64,000 nucleotides of DNA from Myxococcus stipitatus. GTDB lineage: Bacteria > Myxococcota > Myxococcia > Myxococcales > Myxococcaceae. Under the pieces are notes generated by a model that saw only the letters and a list, made by a program, of their open reading frames with translations, searched no databases and had not been told where the DNA came from. Each line of letters opens with the position of its first letter. Positions within the stretch are counted from its first letter, which is position 1. Positions 42,493-51,407 of this stretch are shown in pieces. The position numbers were made by a program, and so were the translations under genes. The stretch lies in assembly GCF_021412625.1 (NCBI RefSeq), contig NZ_JAKCFI010000012.1, forward strand, positions 124,001 through 188,000, given 5' to 3'.

Positions 42493-45400
42493 TTATAGCT
42501 CATGCTCGAACGCCTTTTCCTGGGCGAGATTGTGGCAGCGATGCTCGGTCGTAGGGAAGCGCCTGCTCACTTCTTGCAGCGCCGCCCGGGCCTGTCGGGC
42601 GCTTCGGAACTGTACGCCGCGCTGGAATTCCAGCATGAGCTGGGCGCATTGGTGGTCCAGCTCCGCTGAAACCTGGGAGAGGCGGTAGCGGACGTCCTGG
42701 TAGAGGTCCGGCTTGTTGTCGAACGCCTCCAGGGTAATCCAGGCGAAGCGGTATTGCTGCCAGGCCCGGAAGAGGTTCTCCGCCCCTACCCCTCGGGTCT
42801 CGAAGTAGCGCCCCGCCGTGGCGACGTAGTCCCGCGCCAGGGACAACAGCTCCTCCGGGGGGAGCTCCGGGACGGGGATGATCTCCAGCCGGAGGTTCCA
42901 CACCCGCCACGCCTCGTTACCTGGGGGGTTGCGCACGTTGTCGAAGACGAAGTGGTTCACCGCCCCGCGCCGGAGCAGCCGCGCCGGGAGGATGACCTCC
43001 AGCTCCCGCTCGGAGGTGGAGAGCGTATCCGGCGGCACCCAGCCGAGGTTCCCTCCGTTGAGGGCCATGCTCACCTCCTCCGAGGAGATGCCGCTGGCCT
43101 GATAGTGGAGGAGCGCCACCGCCCGCGTCGGCGCGACGAACTGGAAGTCGAAGGACTTCTCGTCGGAGTGGACCCACTTCACACCTTCCCCCACCCCGAA
43201 CGAATCCGGCACGGGATCGACGCCCAGCGCCATGGGCTCGGGCCCGTTGGCGGATGCGCCCGTCACCGAGCGGAACGCCAGCACCAGGGTCCCCGAGGAC
43301 GCCGCGAGGACGAACAGGGTGATGGTGATGGTCAAGAGCTTACGGGCCAGGGGGAGGCCACGCCACCAGAGGAGGACCTGGCCCGCGCGAGAGCTCGCGA
43401 GCTGCCGTCGACGTCGGGCGAGCTCCGCGGCGGTCGGCCCTCCCGGCTGCTTCATCGCGGCCAGGGCCGAGGACGAGATGCGGGGGACGACCTGGTGGGC
43501 GGGGGTCCGCGCGTCGTCCGGCTCGGGGCCGACGTTCGCGCCTGGAGCCTTCGCCACCACGGCGGCTGGCGAGGCCGCGAAGACGGGCGGCGCCTGGGGG
43601 GTGATGGCGTAGTCCGGGACTTCGTCGGCGAGGGGCGCGCCCACCAAGGGAGGAACGTGGGCGAGCGTCGGCCCCTCTTCCGCGTCCTCGGACACCGGTG
43701 GCCCGACGAGGGATGCGCCCGGGGCGGGGATGTCCTCGAAGTCCGAGGCACGCATGGCCGTCGCGGCAACGGGGACTGGCGCCTCCCCCGCCGGAGGCGC
43801 GGGCCTCGCGCGGTCCCCGGCCTCCGGTGGAGGTCGTCCGCCGGCCGCGACGGACAGGGGTGGAACCTTGATGAAGGTCGGTTCGTCGCCGAAGTCCCCG
43901 GGTGACGGAGCGACGGGCGACTTCGTCGACGTGGCGCTCGGACGAGGGCTGGAAGGGGCTGGCTGCGTACCACCCTGGCCCGCCTCGGGAGGCACCCGTT
44001 CGTCCGCGAAGTCGAGCGGTGAGGATGCGGGCGCCGCGCTGCCCACGGGCGCGAGGTCCGGCGCGGACGCGGGGCCCTCCGGCGTGGCCTCTTCCGCCTC
44101 GGCGTCGAGGCTCTCCAGGAACTCCGGCGCGAGGGTGTCTTCCTCGTCGGACTCGAGGTCGTGCCCGATGTCGCCAGCCGGCACGGGCGAGGCCGTCTCC
44201 TCGTCCGGGGGCATGGACATCGGGGGGAGCGTCTGGTCGTCCTCCTCGAGGCTCGAGATGAACGCGCCCGAGAGCTCCTCGACGCCCGAGACCTCGGACA
44301 CCTCTTCGTCGGCCAGCAGGGGCAGGTGCGGCGACGGAACGACCGCGGCCGGTTCACTCGCGCGCGAAGGCGCGGGCGGCGTGGAGGGATGCGCTGGAGC
44401 CAGGCCGCCGCCCTCGAGGCGCGGCGCCATCGTGGCCACGGGCGTTGGAGCCACGACCGGTGCCCCTCCGAGCGTGGGCGAGCGGACGGGCCTCGCATCA
44501 CTGGTCGCGGGCTTCGAGATGGGGGCCCCGAGGGAAGGCGTCCGTTCCGCGGTGCCCCGTGTAACCGCGGCAGGCGAACCATCGTCCCGAGCTCCGCCCT
44601 TTGCGCCAGGGCTCGCCGCGGCTCGCTCAGGCTCCGAGTGCCGCTCGGCATCTCCCGGATGCGCCACGTGGGACTGGGGAGACTCGCCCAGGGGGTCCTG
44701 GCCAGGCGCCCCCGTGGATGGCTTCGCCGTCGCAGCCACTTGCGAAACCGAGGGCCGCGATGTGCCCGGGGGACGCGCGACGAAGCCAGGATTCGTCGGC
44801 CCCTCCTCCGAGTCACTCGATGGCAGGGGTGGAACGACGGGCGCCGAGCCCGTGGTCGCGCGGGATGGGGCCACGCGCGCCGCATCGGAGACCACAGCCG
44901 AGGGCTCCCGAGTCAGGGAGGGAACAGCGGGAGCCGAACCGGTGGTCACGCGGGCTGGAGCCACGCGCGCCGCGTCCGAGGGCTCCCGGAGCGGAGACGG
45001 AACGGCGGGCGCCGAGCCCGTGGTCACGCGGGCTTGAGCCACGCTCGCCGAGTCGGAGGCCACGCCCGCGGAGTCCCGCCCCACCGGCGTGGGCGAGAGC
45101 ACGGGGGGACCCGAAGCGGGCGCCACGGGCTCGCGCGAGACCACAGGGGACGTGGGCGACGTGGGAGAGCGCGTGAGGACCGGAGGCGAAACCTGCGCCA
45201 CGGGCCGTCCCGCCGAAGGTGTCCCCATGCCCGCCGGCGCGGGCGTCGCGGGGATGGACTTCGTGAGCGAGGGGGCCGCGACGAGGACCGGGAAGCTCGT
45301 GGTGAGCGATGGCCTGGCGGTACCCTGCGCCACGGGCGGAGGGGGCCTCGGAGCAAGAGGAGGGAGGGAATCCCCCTCCCGCGCGGCCACCGGACGCGCC

Positions 45401-46761
45401 ACGGCACCAGGAGCCAGGTTCTCCGTCTTCTCGTCGGGCGGAGGCACCACGGCCCCCCGAGCCACGTGACCCATCGCGCTCTGCGTCCGCTCCTCCGGCA
45501 ACGGCACGGAGACACGGGTGGGGGGCCTCGACGGTGGGAGGCCCGGCGGCCTCGGGTCCACCATGGGGGACGAGCCCCTGGTCTCGGGCCCAACAGCGGG
45601 AGCCAGCTGGGCCAGCACCGCCGCGGGAGAGAGCATCGCCGTGCTCTCCTCGGGCTCATCATCCGATATCGGCGGAAGCGAACTCGCGCCCTGCGCGACC
45701 GGAGTGCTCGAAGTGGGCCGCATCGACGACGTGCGTTCGTCGTCCGCGAAGACCTGTGCGGCCGGGGCCCTCGTCGCGAGGCCCTCGGAAACCGGAGAGA
45801 GCAACGGAGGAGCGCTGATGGCGGGCCGGGAGGAGGTCGAGACCGGCGGGCTCGCCAGGGCCGCGTCTGGGAGCACCGGGCGCGAGGAGGACAGGCTCCC
45901 CGAAGGCCGCGTGAGCGCCGGCCCGGAGGCATGCGCCCCATCCCCCGCGGGTGACGGCACTCGTGTTGAACCCGGCGCTGGCGCCAGGGCCTTCGCGGGC
46001 ACACCGACCTGAGGGCCTCGCGACAGAGGGGGGCCCGCCGCGGGCTTCGGAGCAGAGGGAGCGGGCCACGAGGGGCCTTCCCCGACGAGCTCGGCCAGCA
46101 CCGCCGATGGCGTCAGCATCGACGTGCGCTCCTCGGGCGCATCGTCCATCACGGGGGGCAGCGACGGATTCGGGAGGGCCAGGAGCTCTGCCAGCACGGC
46201 CGAGGGCGCCAACATCGACGTGCGCTCCTCGGGAACGTCCTCCACCACGGGAGGCATCTCGGTCGCCGTCCGCTCCTCCAGGAACTGGGCCTCCCGAGGC
46301 GCCAGAGCCACGGCGTCGCTCGGGCGCCTGGGCTTGAGGACCGGGAACTCCATCGTCGGGCTGTATTCCTGCGGCGCCGCCCCAGGCGAGGGCCCCGTTG
46401 GGATGCGCGCCACGGGTCGCGTCGCGCCAGCCCGCCCCGCGGGGGCCGTCGCGAAGAAGGTGAACTCCACGTCACCGATGCCGATGCGGTCCCCTTCGCG
46501 CACGGGGAGCGGCTCCTCGACGAGCGTGTCGTTGAGCGCCGTGCCGTTGGCGCTGCCGACATCCTCGATGAAGAACTGCCCGCCTCGCAGGACGAGGCGG
46601 GCATGGAGGCGGGAGACTCCGTGGTCGGTCAAGACCACGTCGTTCTCCGAGGTCCGGCCGAACTTCACCTCGGCCTGCTCGAAGACGAACTCCCTCCCCT
46701 CCTGGGGACCCCGGGTGATGACGAGCCGGAACGGCAGAGGAGGACTCCTCCGCGAGATCAC
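42493..46761 (-). CDS. Giant FHA-domain protein with disordered linker, membrane helix and beta-domain
   Basis: 1422 residues, GTG start overlapping the tadC stop. FHA domain at about 12-100 (FGRTSEND, VSRLHA, GSANGT). Residues about 105-1130 are a Pro/Ala/Ser/Thr-rich, presumably disordered linker holding repeated EERTSML-type sites (Thr at 165, 181, 213, 344, 374, 425, 446) and three TTGSAP repeats near 570-645. A transmembrane helix lies at about 1143-1163, then about 250 periplasmic residues with a jelly-roll-like part (VPPDTLSTSERELEVILPARLL) and a helical end. It probably belongs to the Tad/Kil-like inner-membrane platform. The linker length is unusual. Confidence 0.78.
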   Translation of the reverse strand: MISRRSPPLPFRLVITRGPQEGREFVFEQAEVKFGRTSENDVVLTDHGVSRLHARLVLRGGQFFIEDVGSANGTALNDTLVEEPLPVREGDRIGIGDVEFTFFATAPAGRAGATRPVARIPTGPSPGAAPQEYSPTMEFPVLKPRRPSDAVALAPREAQFLEERTATEMPPVVEDVPEERTSMLAPSAVLAELLALPNPSLPPVMDDAPEERTSMLTPSAVLAELVGEGPSWPAPSAPKPAAGPPLSRGPQVGVPAKALAPAPGSTRVPSPAGDGAHASGPALTRPSGSLSSSRPVLPDAALASPPVSTSSRPAISAPPLLSPVSEGLATRAPAAQVFADDERTSSMRPTSSTPVAQGASSLPPISDDEPEESTAMLSPAAVLAQLAPAVGPETRGSSPMVDPRPPGLPPSRPPTRVSVPLPEERTQSAMGHVARGAVVPPPDEKTENLAPGAVARPVAAREGDSLPPLAPRPPPPVAQGTARPSLTTSFPVLVAAPSLTKSIPATPAPAGMGTPSAGRPVAQVSPPVLTRSPTSPTSPVVSREPVAPASGPPVLSPTPVGRDSAGVASDSASVAQARVTTGSAPAVPSPLREPSDAARVAPARVTTGSAPAVPSLTREPSAVVSDAARVAPSRATTGSAPVVPPLPSSDSEEGPTNPGFVARPPGTSRPSVSQVAATAKPSTGAPGQDPLGESPQSHVAHPGDAERHSEPERAAASPGAKGGARDDGSPAAVTRGTAERTPSLGAPISKPATSDARPVRSPTLGGAPVVAPTPVATMAPRLEGGGLAPAHPSTPPAPSRASEPAAVVPSPHLPLLADEEVSEVSGVEELSGAFISSLEEDDQTLPPMSMPPDEETASPVPAGDIGHDLESDEEDTLAPEFLESLDAEAEEATPEGPASAPDLAPVGSAAPASSPLDFADERVPPEAGQGGTQPAPSSPRPSATSTKSPVAPSPGDFGDEPTFIKVPPLSVAAGGRPPPEAGDRARPAPPAGEAPVPVAATAMRASDFEDIPAPGASLVGPPVSEDAEEGPTLAHVPPLVGAPLADEVPDYAITPQAPPVFAASPAAVVAKAPGANVGPEPDDARTPAHQVVPRISSSALAAMKQPGGPTAAELARRRRQLASSRAGQVLLWWRGLPLARKLLTITITLFVLAASSGTLVLAFRSVTGASANGPEPMALGVDPVPDSFGVGEGVKWVHSDEKSFDFQFVAPTRAVALLHYQASGISSEEVSMALNGGNLGWVPPDTLSTSERELEVILPARLLRRGAVNHFVFDNVRNPPGNEAWRVWNLRLEIIPVPELPPEELLSLARDYVATAGRYFETRGVGAENLFRAWQQYRFAWITLEAFDNKPDLYQDVRYRLSQVSAELDHQCAQLMLEFQRGVQFRSARQARAALQEVSRRFPTTEHRCHNLAQEKAFEHEL
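44831..45045 (-). repeat. Imperfect tandem repeat inside the giant FHA gene
   Basis: Three related units begin near 44831, 44921 and 44999 (spacing about 90 and 78 bp). In the protein they give TTGSAP followed by AVP or VVP, with Glu-Pro-Ser spacers. The units are diverged at the nucleotide level, so the expansion is not recent. They lie in the disordered linker and probably affect its length. Confidence 0.65.
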
Positions 46762-47645
46762 CCCGCGAGGTCACCGAAGAAGAACTGGAACACGATGGGT
46801 CCGAAGAGGACCATGAACACGGTGGGGAAGATGCACGCGATGAGCGGGAAGAGCATCTTCACGGGCGCCTCGCCGGCGAGCTTCTCCGCGCGCTGCGTAC
46901 GGTCGATGCGCATCTGCGTGGACTGGATGCGCAGCACCTTGCCGAGGCTGGTCCCCATCTTGTCCGCCTGGATGAGCGCGGTGACGAACGTCGTCAGCGC
47001 CGGCAGGTCCACGCGGACGATCATGCTCTTGAGCGCCTCTTCGCGCGTCTTGCCCATCTTCAGCTGCTTGAGCACCAGCTGCAGCTCCTCGCGCAGCGGC
47101 CCCGCCTTGCCCTTCTCCACCACCTTCGCCAGCGCGGCGGTGAAGTCCAGACCGGCCTCGACGGACAGCGTGAGCAGGTCCAGGTTGTACGGCAGCGCGC
47201 GGCTGATCTGCAGGTGGCGCTTCTTCACCTGGTCGTTCAGCCACAGCAGCGGGTAGTACATGCCGAAGAGCAGGAACAGCAGGGACCAAACGAGGTTCTG
47301 TCCGAGCCCGTTGAGCATGAACAACCCCATCAGCAGGCCCACCACGGCGCTGACTTCCTGCAGCGCCATGATGTCCTCGGGCTTGTAGCCCTGGGGCTCT
47401 CCCGCCTTGATGAGGTTGCGACGGGCCTTGGCCTCGTAGCTGGGCCAGATGAAGCGGCGGTTGAACGCGCCCAGCCGGCGGATGGCCACGGAGCCGGCGC
47501 CCTTCATGCCGCCCGCGGACTCGTCGCGGACCTCCGACAGGAACGTCTCGAACAGCGTCTGGTACAGGCCGAGCCCGAGGAAGCCCACCGCGCCCGCGAA
47601 CAGGAGCGCCGAGCTGCCGACCAACACTTGCGTCAGGATGTCCAA
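46758..47645 (-). CDS. tadC: TadC-type inner-membrane platform protein (T2SS F domain)
   Basis: 295 residues from a TTG at 47645 with GAGGGA seven bases upstream. It has an N-terminal hydrophobic segment, central helices, and the type II secretion F domain (RALPYNLDLLTLSVEAGLDFTAALAKVVE; GKTREEALKSM; LPALTTFVTALIQADKMGTSLGKVL), ending with membrane helices and a short FFFGDLAG tail. TadB and TadC form the platform on which the TadA ATPase drives pilin insertion. tadB lies 10 bp upstream; the giant FHA gene overlaps its stop. It corresponds by position to KilG/KilH of the M. xanthus Kil system. Confidence 0.9.
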   Translation of the reverse strand: MDILTQVLVGSSALLFAGAVGFLGLGLYQTLFETFLSEVRDESAGGMKGAGSVAIRRLGAFNRRFIWPSYEAKARRNLIKAGEPQGYKPEDIMALQEVSAVVGLLMGLFMLNGLGQNLVWSLLFLLFGMYYPLLWLNDQVKKRHLQISRALPYNLDLLTLSVEAGLDFTAALAKVVEKGKAGPLREELQLVLKQLKMGKTREEALKSMIVRVDLPALTTFVTALIQADKMGTSLGKVLRIQSTQMRIDRTQRAEKLAGEAPVKMLFPLIACIFPTVFMVLFGPIVFQFFFGDLAG

Positions 47646-47655
47646 GGCGCGTCCC

Positions 47656-48501
47656 TCAGATGTCGATGTTGACGATGCGGCGGATGATGAGGATGCCCAT
47701 CACTTCCATGATGGCGATCAGCACCACGAGGATCCACCCGAAGTAGTGGTCCATCATGGGCTCCATCAGGTCCGGCCGCATGTAGTTGAGCACCATGCCC
47801 AGCACCGCGGGCATCGCCGCCACGATCCACCCCTGCAGCTTGCCCTGCGAGGTGAGCGCGTCGATCTTGCCCTCCAGGCGGAAGCGCTCGCGGATCACCA
47901 TGGAGATGGTCTCGAACATCTCCGCCATGTTGCCGCCCAGCTGGCGCGCGATGTTGGTGGACACCACCACCAGCTCCAGGTCGTCGCTGCCCACCCGGCG
48001 GCCCATGTTGATGAGCGCCTCTTCCAGGGGAACGCCCAGCTTCACTTCCTTCACGAAGAGGCCGAACTCCTGGGACAGCGGCGGCATCGCCTCGCGCGCC
48101 ACGTGCTCGATGGCCTGCGGGAACGTGAGGCCCGCCTTGAACGCGTTGGCCATGGCCTGCAGCGCGTCCACCAGCTGCACGTTGAACTTCTTGATGCGGC
48201 GCTTGCGGTAGTGCTTGACCATCAGCATCGGCAGGAAGAAGCCGAACACCGTCGCCAACACCGCCAGGATGGGGTTGAAGATGATGTACGACAGGATGCC
48301 CAGCAAGCACATGCACGCGATGTTGAGGACCAACATCTGGCGTGCGTCGATGAAGAGGAACATGTCGCTCAAGTCGTTCATCGACTTGGCGACGTAGCGC
48401 TCCTGGTACTGCTCGTACGCCTTCGACAGGACGCTGAAGATCACCAGGCTGAAGAAGAAGACCGAGCCGGTGACGAGTAGGAGGACGATACCAGCGAACA
48501 T
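47656..48501 (-). CDS. tadB: TadB-type inner-membrane platform protein (T2SS F domain)
   Basis: 281 residues. N-terminal hydrophobic helix, further membrane segments near 55-95, then the F domain (NVQLVDALQAMANAFKAGLTFPQAIEHVARE; GVPLEEALINMGRRVGSDDLELVVVSTNIARQLGGNMAEMFETI) and C-terminal membrane helices. It pairs with TadC, encoded directly downstream. In canonical Tad operons tadA precedes tadB; here the gene upstream is cpaB, and no secretion ATPase is present in the window. Confidence 0.92.
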   Translation of the reverse strand: MFAGIVLLLVTGSVFFFSLVIFSVLSKAYEQYQERYVAKSMNDLSDMFLFIDARQMLVLNIACMCLLGILSYIIFNPILAVLATVFGFFLPMLMVKHYRKRRIKKFNVQLVDALQAMANAFKAGLTFPQAIEHVAREAMPPLSQEFGLFVKEVKLGVPLEEALINMGRRVGSDDLELVVVSTNIARQLGGNMAEMFETISMVIRERFRLEGKIDALTSQGKLQGWIVAAMPAVLGMVLNYMRPDLMEPMMDHYFGWILVVLIAIMEVMGILIIRRIVNIDI

Positions 48502-48540
48502 GCGAGCGCTTCCCTCTGGGCGGGGGTGGGCGGGGGCCCG

Positions 48541-49356
48541 TTACTGGGCGCCAGCGGCGGCGGCCTTGTCGCTACCACCCTTGATGATCTGGATGATCTC
48601 CCGGCGCTTCGCCTCGAGCACGCGGGTGCGCTCACCCGACAGCAGCGTGCTGATGGTCGCGCGGCCGCGCTCCTCGATGAGGTCCACGTCGTCCTCGTTG
48701 CGCAGGCTGAGCGTCAGCGCGCCCAGCTCCGTCGCGAGCACCAGGATCTCCGCCTCCTCGGGCAGCACCATCAGCGACACGTTGTTGTAGTCGCGCTGGC
48801 CCTCGGGGATGAGGTTCACGTTCGTGGTGCCGGTGATCTTGCCCGTCGCCACGACGATGATGTTCTGCAGCAGCGTCACGCCGACGTTCTCGTCCGTCTG
48901 CGGGTCGCGGAATGTGCCGATGATGTCCACGTGGTCGTTGGGGCGGATCCAGCCACCGACGGCCGTGGTGTTCTTGGCCTCGATGGTCATCGCGCGCATC
49001 TTCTTCTGCACCTTCGAGGACAGGCGCTCGGCGGCCTTGGTCGTCTCGAACTGGCTCCACAGCAGCGGATCACCCGCCTGCAGCGCCACGAGCACCTTCT
49101 GGTTCACCACGTACGAGGCGGAGTCCGGCCGGACGACCGACGAGGTGACGAACTGCTCCGGCACGGAACGCTGGGAGATCATCTCGAAGGTGATGACCGT
49201 CCCCTCGGGGATGTCCTGGGCCGCCACGACGACCGGGACCAGGTTCCATCCACGGCGCACGTCCGCTTCCTTCTTCTTGATGGCGGAATACGCGATGACG
49301 CCGGCCAGCAGGCCGAGCACGAGCGCGACAACGAGCGGAGTCTTGCCCTTCAACAT
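48541..49356 (-). CDS. cpaB: CpaB/RcpC-type Flp pilus assembly protein
   Basis: 271 residues. One N-terminal transmembrane helix (LVVALVLGLLAGVIAYSAI), then an SAF-type beta-clip domain (VVVAAQDIPEGTVITFEMI) at about 38-80, and the RcpC region (WIRPNDHVDIIGTF; ETRTRV-type tail absent). CpaB stabilises or gates the secretin CpaC in Tad systems, in the periplasm. GGAGG lies ten bases before the ATG. A near-consensus promoter sits about 110 bp upstream, making cpaB the first gene of the cpaB-tadB-tadC-FHA unit. The usual next gene, cpaC, is missing. Confidence 0.9.
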   Translation of the reverse strand: MLKGKTPLVVALVLGLLAGVIAYSAIKKKEADVRRGWNLVPVVVAAQDIPEGTVITFEMISQRSVPEQFVTSSVVRPDSASYVVNQKVLVALQAGDPLLWSQFETTKAAERLSSKVQKKMRAMTIEAKNTTAVGGWIRPNDHVDIIGTFRDPQTDENVGVTLLQNIIVVATGKITGTTNVNLIPEGQRDYNNVSLMVLPEEAEILVLATELGALTLSLRNEDDVDLIEERGRATISTLLSGERTRVLEAKRREIIQIIKGGSDKAAAAGAQ

Positions 49357-49463
49357 GATTCAGGAACCTCCACAACGGGGGTGCGCCGTTCGGCGGCGAA
49401 GGCGGTCCGATGGGTGTAGAAATCCAGAGTCAACAAGGCGCACCTTGGCGCCAATGGCGCGGG

Positions 49464-49493
49464 ATGTTAGCCGTCCAATACAGCGGGTGTCAA
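49464..49493 (-). promoter_or_regulatory. Sigma-70-type promoter upstream of cpaB
   Basis: On the minus strand TTGACA (49488-49493) and TAACAT (49464-49469) are separated by 18 bp. The -35 is perfect consensus. A predicted start near 49457 gives a leader of about 100 nt before cpaB. A perfect 10-bp palindrome TTGGCGCCAA (49445-49454) lies just downstream of the start and could be an operator. Confidence 0.7.
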
Positions 49494-49551
49494 AAGCACC
49501 ACCCGCGACGGCGCTCCATCCCGCGCCTTCCCCAGGCGCAAACGCGTTGCG

Positions 49552-50304
49552 TCAGCGGTCCGGGAGGTCGTCGATGGCGTCGCGGTCCACCTTCGTCAGA
49601 CCCCGGCCCTCGGTGATGCTGTACAGCGCGGTCTGGACGACGTTGATGTCGTCCTGGGACTCGATGAGCTTGCCGGACAGCAGCCGCAGCAGCTCCTGCA
49701 GGTCCTCGTCGGTGGAGACCGGCCCCAACGCATACGGCGCGCCGGACTCGGAGGGGGCCCGCCGCTCGTTGAGGCAATACAGGTGCAACGGCACCACGAA
49801 GGCGTCGGGGTCGATGCCCCCGTCGGTGCCGCCATCGGTGCCCGCGTCGATGCCGCCGGGGCCGCCCCTCGTCGGCGGCACGTTGACGCGTTCGCGGTCC
49901 ATCAGGGCGCCATTCTGGTAGCGGCTCTCTCCGATGTAGACCGTGGTGAAGCCGGGCGGGAAGGTCACCAGCACGGGCGCGCCGGAGAGGTTGCGCAGCG
50001 GCACGCAGATGCGCACGGCCTGACCGGTTCCCAGCGGCGACACGCCGTTGCCACACTCCCCCGTCTCGTCGTCCGCCCCGTAGATGGGGCCAGCGAGCTC
50101 CACGCCCGGGGGGAAGGTGAAGGCGGTCCCGACGATGTCACCCGGGTCCTCGCCGAAGCCAGGCCGCACCTTGTCCACGCCCGCGTCCCAACCGTCGCCG
50201 GGGCCAGGTCCAGGCCCCTCGTCGTCGTCGTCACTGCAGGCCACCAGCCCCGCCCCAACCGCCGCCACCGCGACGACCACCCACTTCCAGGCCGCATGCG
50301 CCAT
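49552..50304 (-). CDS. Lipoprotein in the Tad/Kil-like cluster
   Basis: 250 residues from the ATG at 50304 (AAGGAG seven bases upstream); a longer frame start at 50364 lacks such a site. Signal sequence with lipobox LVAC, then an Asp-rich stretch (SDDDDEGPGPGPGDG). The mature part has two cysteines (GECGNG, RICVPL) and a Gly/Asp-rich loop; no known domain. An outer-membrane or periplasmic accessory role is plausible from context, for example a pilotin-like or assembly lipoprotein, but unproven. The cpaB promoter lies downstream of its stop. Confidence 0.7.
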   Translation of the reverse strand: MAHAAWKWVVVAVAAVGAGLVACSDDDDEGPGPGPGDGWDAGVDKVRPGFGEDPGDIVGTAFTFPPGVELAGPIYGADDETGECGNGVSPLGTGQAVRICVPLRNLSGAPVLVTFPPGFTTVYIGESRYQNGALMDRERVNVPPTRGGPGGIDAGTDGGTDGGIDPDAFVVPLHLYCLNERRAPSESGAPYALGPVSTDEDLQELLRLLSGKLIESQDDINVVQTALYSITEGRGLTKVDRDAIDDLPDR

Positions 50305-50433
50305 CTCGCGCTCCTTGTCCTCCTCGAGCGACGCGGATGACGACCCTCTCCGGCCATGGGCCACCGCGTCATGAGGTGGTCAGAGACTGGCCGAGTCCAG
50401 GGTCCAGGGCAACCCCCGCGTGAGTCCCGGGTG

Positions 50434-51183
50434 TCAGGGAGTCGCTGGAGCCTGGGGCGCAGGGGGCGCCGCCGGCAGGTCCGGGTTGTAGAGGCCGCGC
50501 AGGACCAATTCCTGGCCCCGGTCGTCGGGCAGCAATGCCGGCCGTCCCTTGAGCAGCCCCACCATGCGCAGGCTGAAGCCGATGCCGTCGGGCGAGACAT
50601 AGGCCCAGAGGGTTCCCGGAACGAGCGGCTCGGGCTTCGCGTCCTCCGCCTCCAGCCACCGCAGGCGCATGGGGAGCGGCTCGAATTCCCGCGTGCGGAA
50701 GACGTCGTCACGAGGCGTCGCGTTCGCCAGCGCCTGCTGCCACACCGTGGGGTCGACCGGCGCCTCTCCATGGGCCTGGAGCTCCTGGACCATGGACAGA
50801 TGGACCCGGCGGGCCACCCGGAGCAGGGCCAGGTTCGCGGCCTCCTCGGAGCGGTTCTCCGTCAGGCCCCGCCCGTTGCCCCCCGCCACCGTGCCCGCGA
50901 TGCTCAACAGGATGGCCCCGGAGGCCCACAGTGACGAGGAACGCCCGCTCAACAGGCACCCGAGGATCCAGACCGCGCCCACCAGCGCCGTCACGGACCC
51001 GACGAGCAGCGGGACGCGAGGCGCGGCGCCCGCATGGAACGGCTGGTTCATCGCCTGGAGGAGGTGGCTCCACTCGGGCTTGGAGACCACCAGCACGCCC
51101 ACCGCCATCCCCAGGAAGATGACGGCATGCACCAGGCGCAGCGCCAACGGCGAGCGCGCGCCCACCTCGCTTCGGGTCGTCAC
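50434..51183 (-). CDS. Membrane protein of unknown function in the Tad/Kil-like cluster
   Basis: 249 residues, GTG start overlapping the stop of the upstream pilin gene by 4 bp (GTGA). Three hydrophobic helices (about 17-35, 58-78, 83-103), then a soluble domain of about 140 residues with a Pro/Ala-rich end. No recognised domain. Coupling to the Flp-like pilin gene suggests it acts with that protein, but nothing in the sequence gives a mechanism. Confidence 0.65.
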   Translation of the reverse strand: MTTRSEVGARSPLALRLVHAVIFLGMAVGVLVVSKPEWSHLLQAMNQPFHAGAAPRVPLLVGSVTALVGAVWILGCLLSGRSSSLWASGAILLSIAGTVAGGNGRGLTENRSEEAANLALLRVARRVHLSMVQELQAHGEAPVDPTVWQQALANATPRDDVFRTREFEPLPMRLRWLEAEDAKPEPLVPGTLWAYVSPDGIGFSLRMVGLLKGRPALLPDDRGQELVLRGLYNPDLPAAPPAPQAPATP

Positions 51184-51407
51184 GGGAACGGCAGGTTCAG
51201 CACGAAGTAAAAGGAGTCGTAGTAGATCTGGTACGACTGCATGAAGAGGTCGATGACGTTGGTCTGCACGTCATCCGTCCACCGGATCTTCACGGAGGCG
51301 CCGATGACGAGCGCCACCACGAGGACCCAGTTCAGGATGGAGTATTCGACCATCGCCTGCCCACGGGGGGCTCGGATACGGGCGCGCGTCGGCTTCAGGG
51401 TGTTCAT
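51180..51407 (-). CDS. Small Flp-like type IVb pilin
   Basis: 75 residues from the ATG at 51407; a longer open frame to 51629 is antisense-shifted to the neighbour. A 16-residue basic leader ends in RG, followed by QAMVEY, so cleavage after G16 would place Glu at +5 and Tyr at +6, the type IVb prepilin rule. A 20-residue hydrophobic helix follows, then a short tail rich in aromatic residues (SYQIYYDSFYFVLNLPFP). It is probably the pilin or pseudopilin processed by a prepilin peptidase encoded elsewhere. Confidence 0.8.
   Translation of the reverse strand: MNTLKPTRARIRAPRGQAMVEYSILNWVLVVALVIGASVKIRWTDDVQTNVIDLFMQSYQIYYDSFYFVLNLPFP

Noticed and set aside
44831..45045. Possible CRISPR-like repeat array
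   Set aside because: Spacing is unequal (90 and 78 bp), repeats are diverged, they stay in reading frame, and there are no unique spacers or cas genes.
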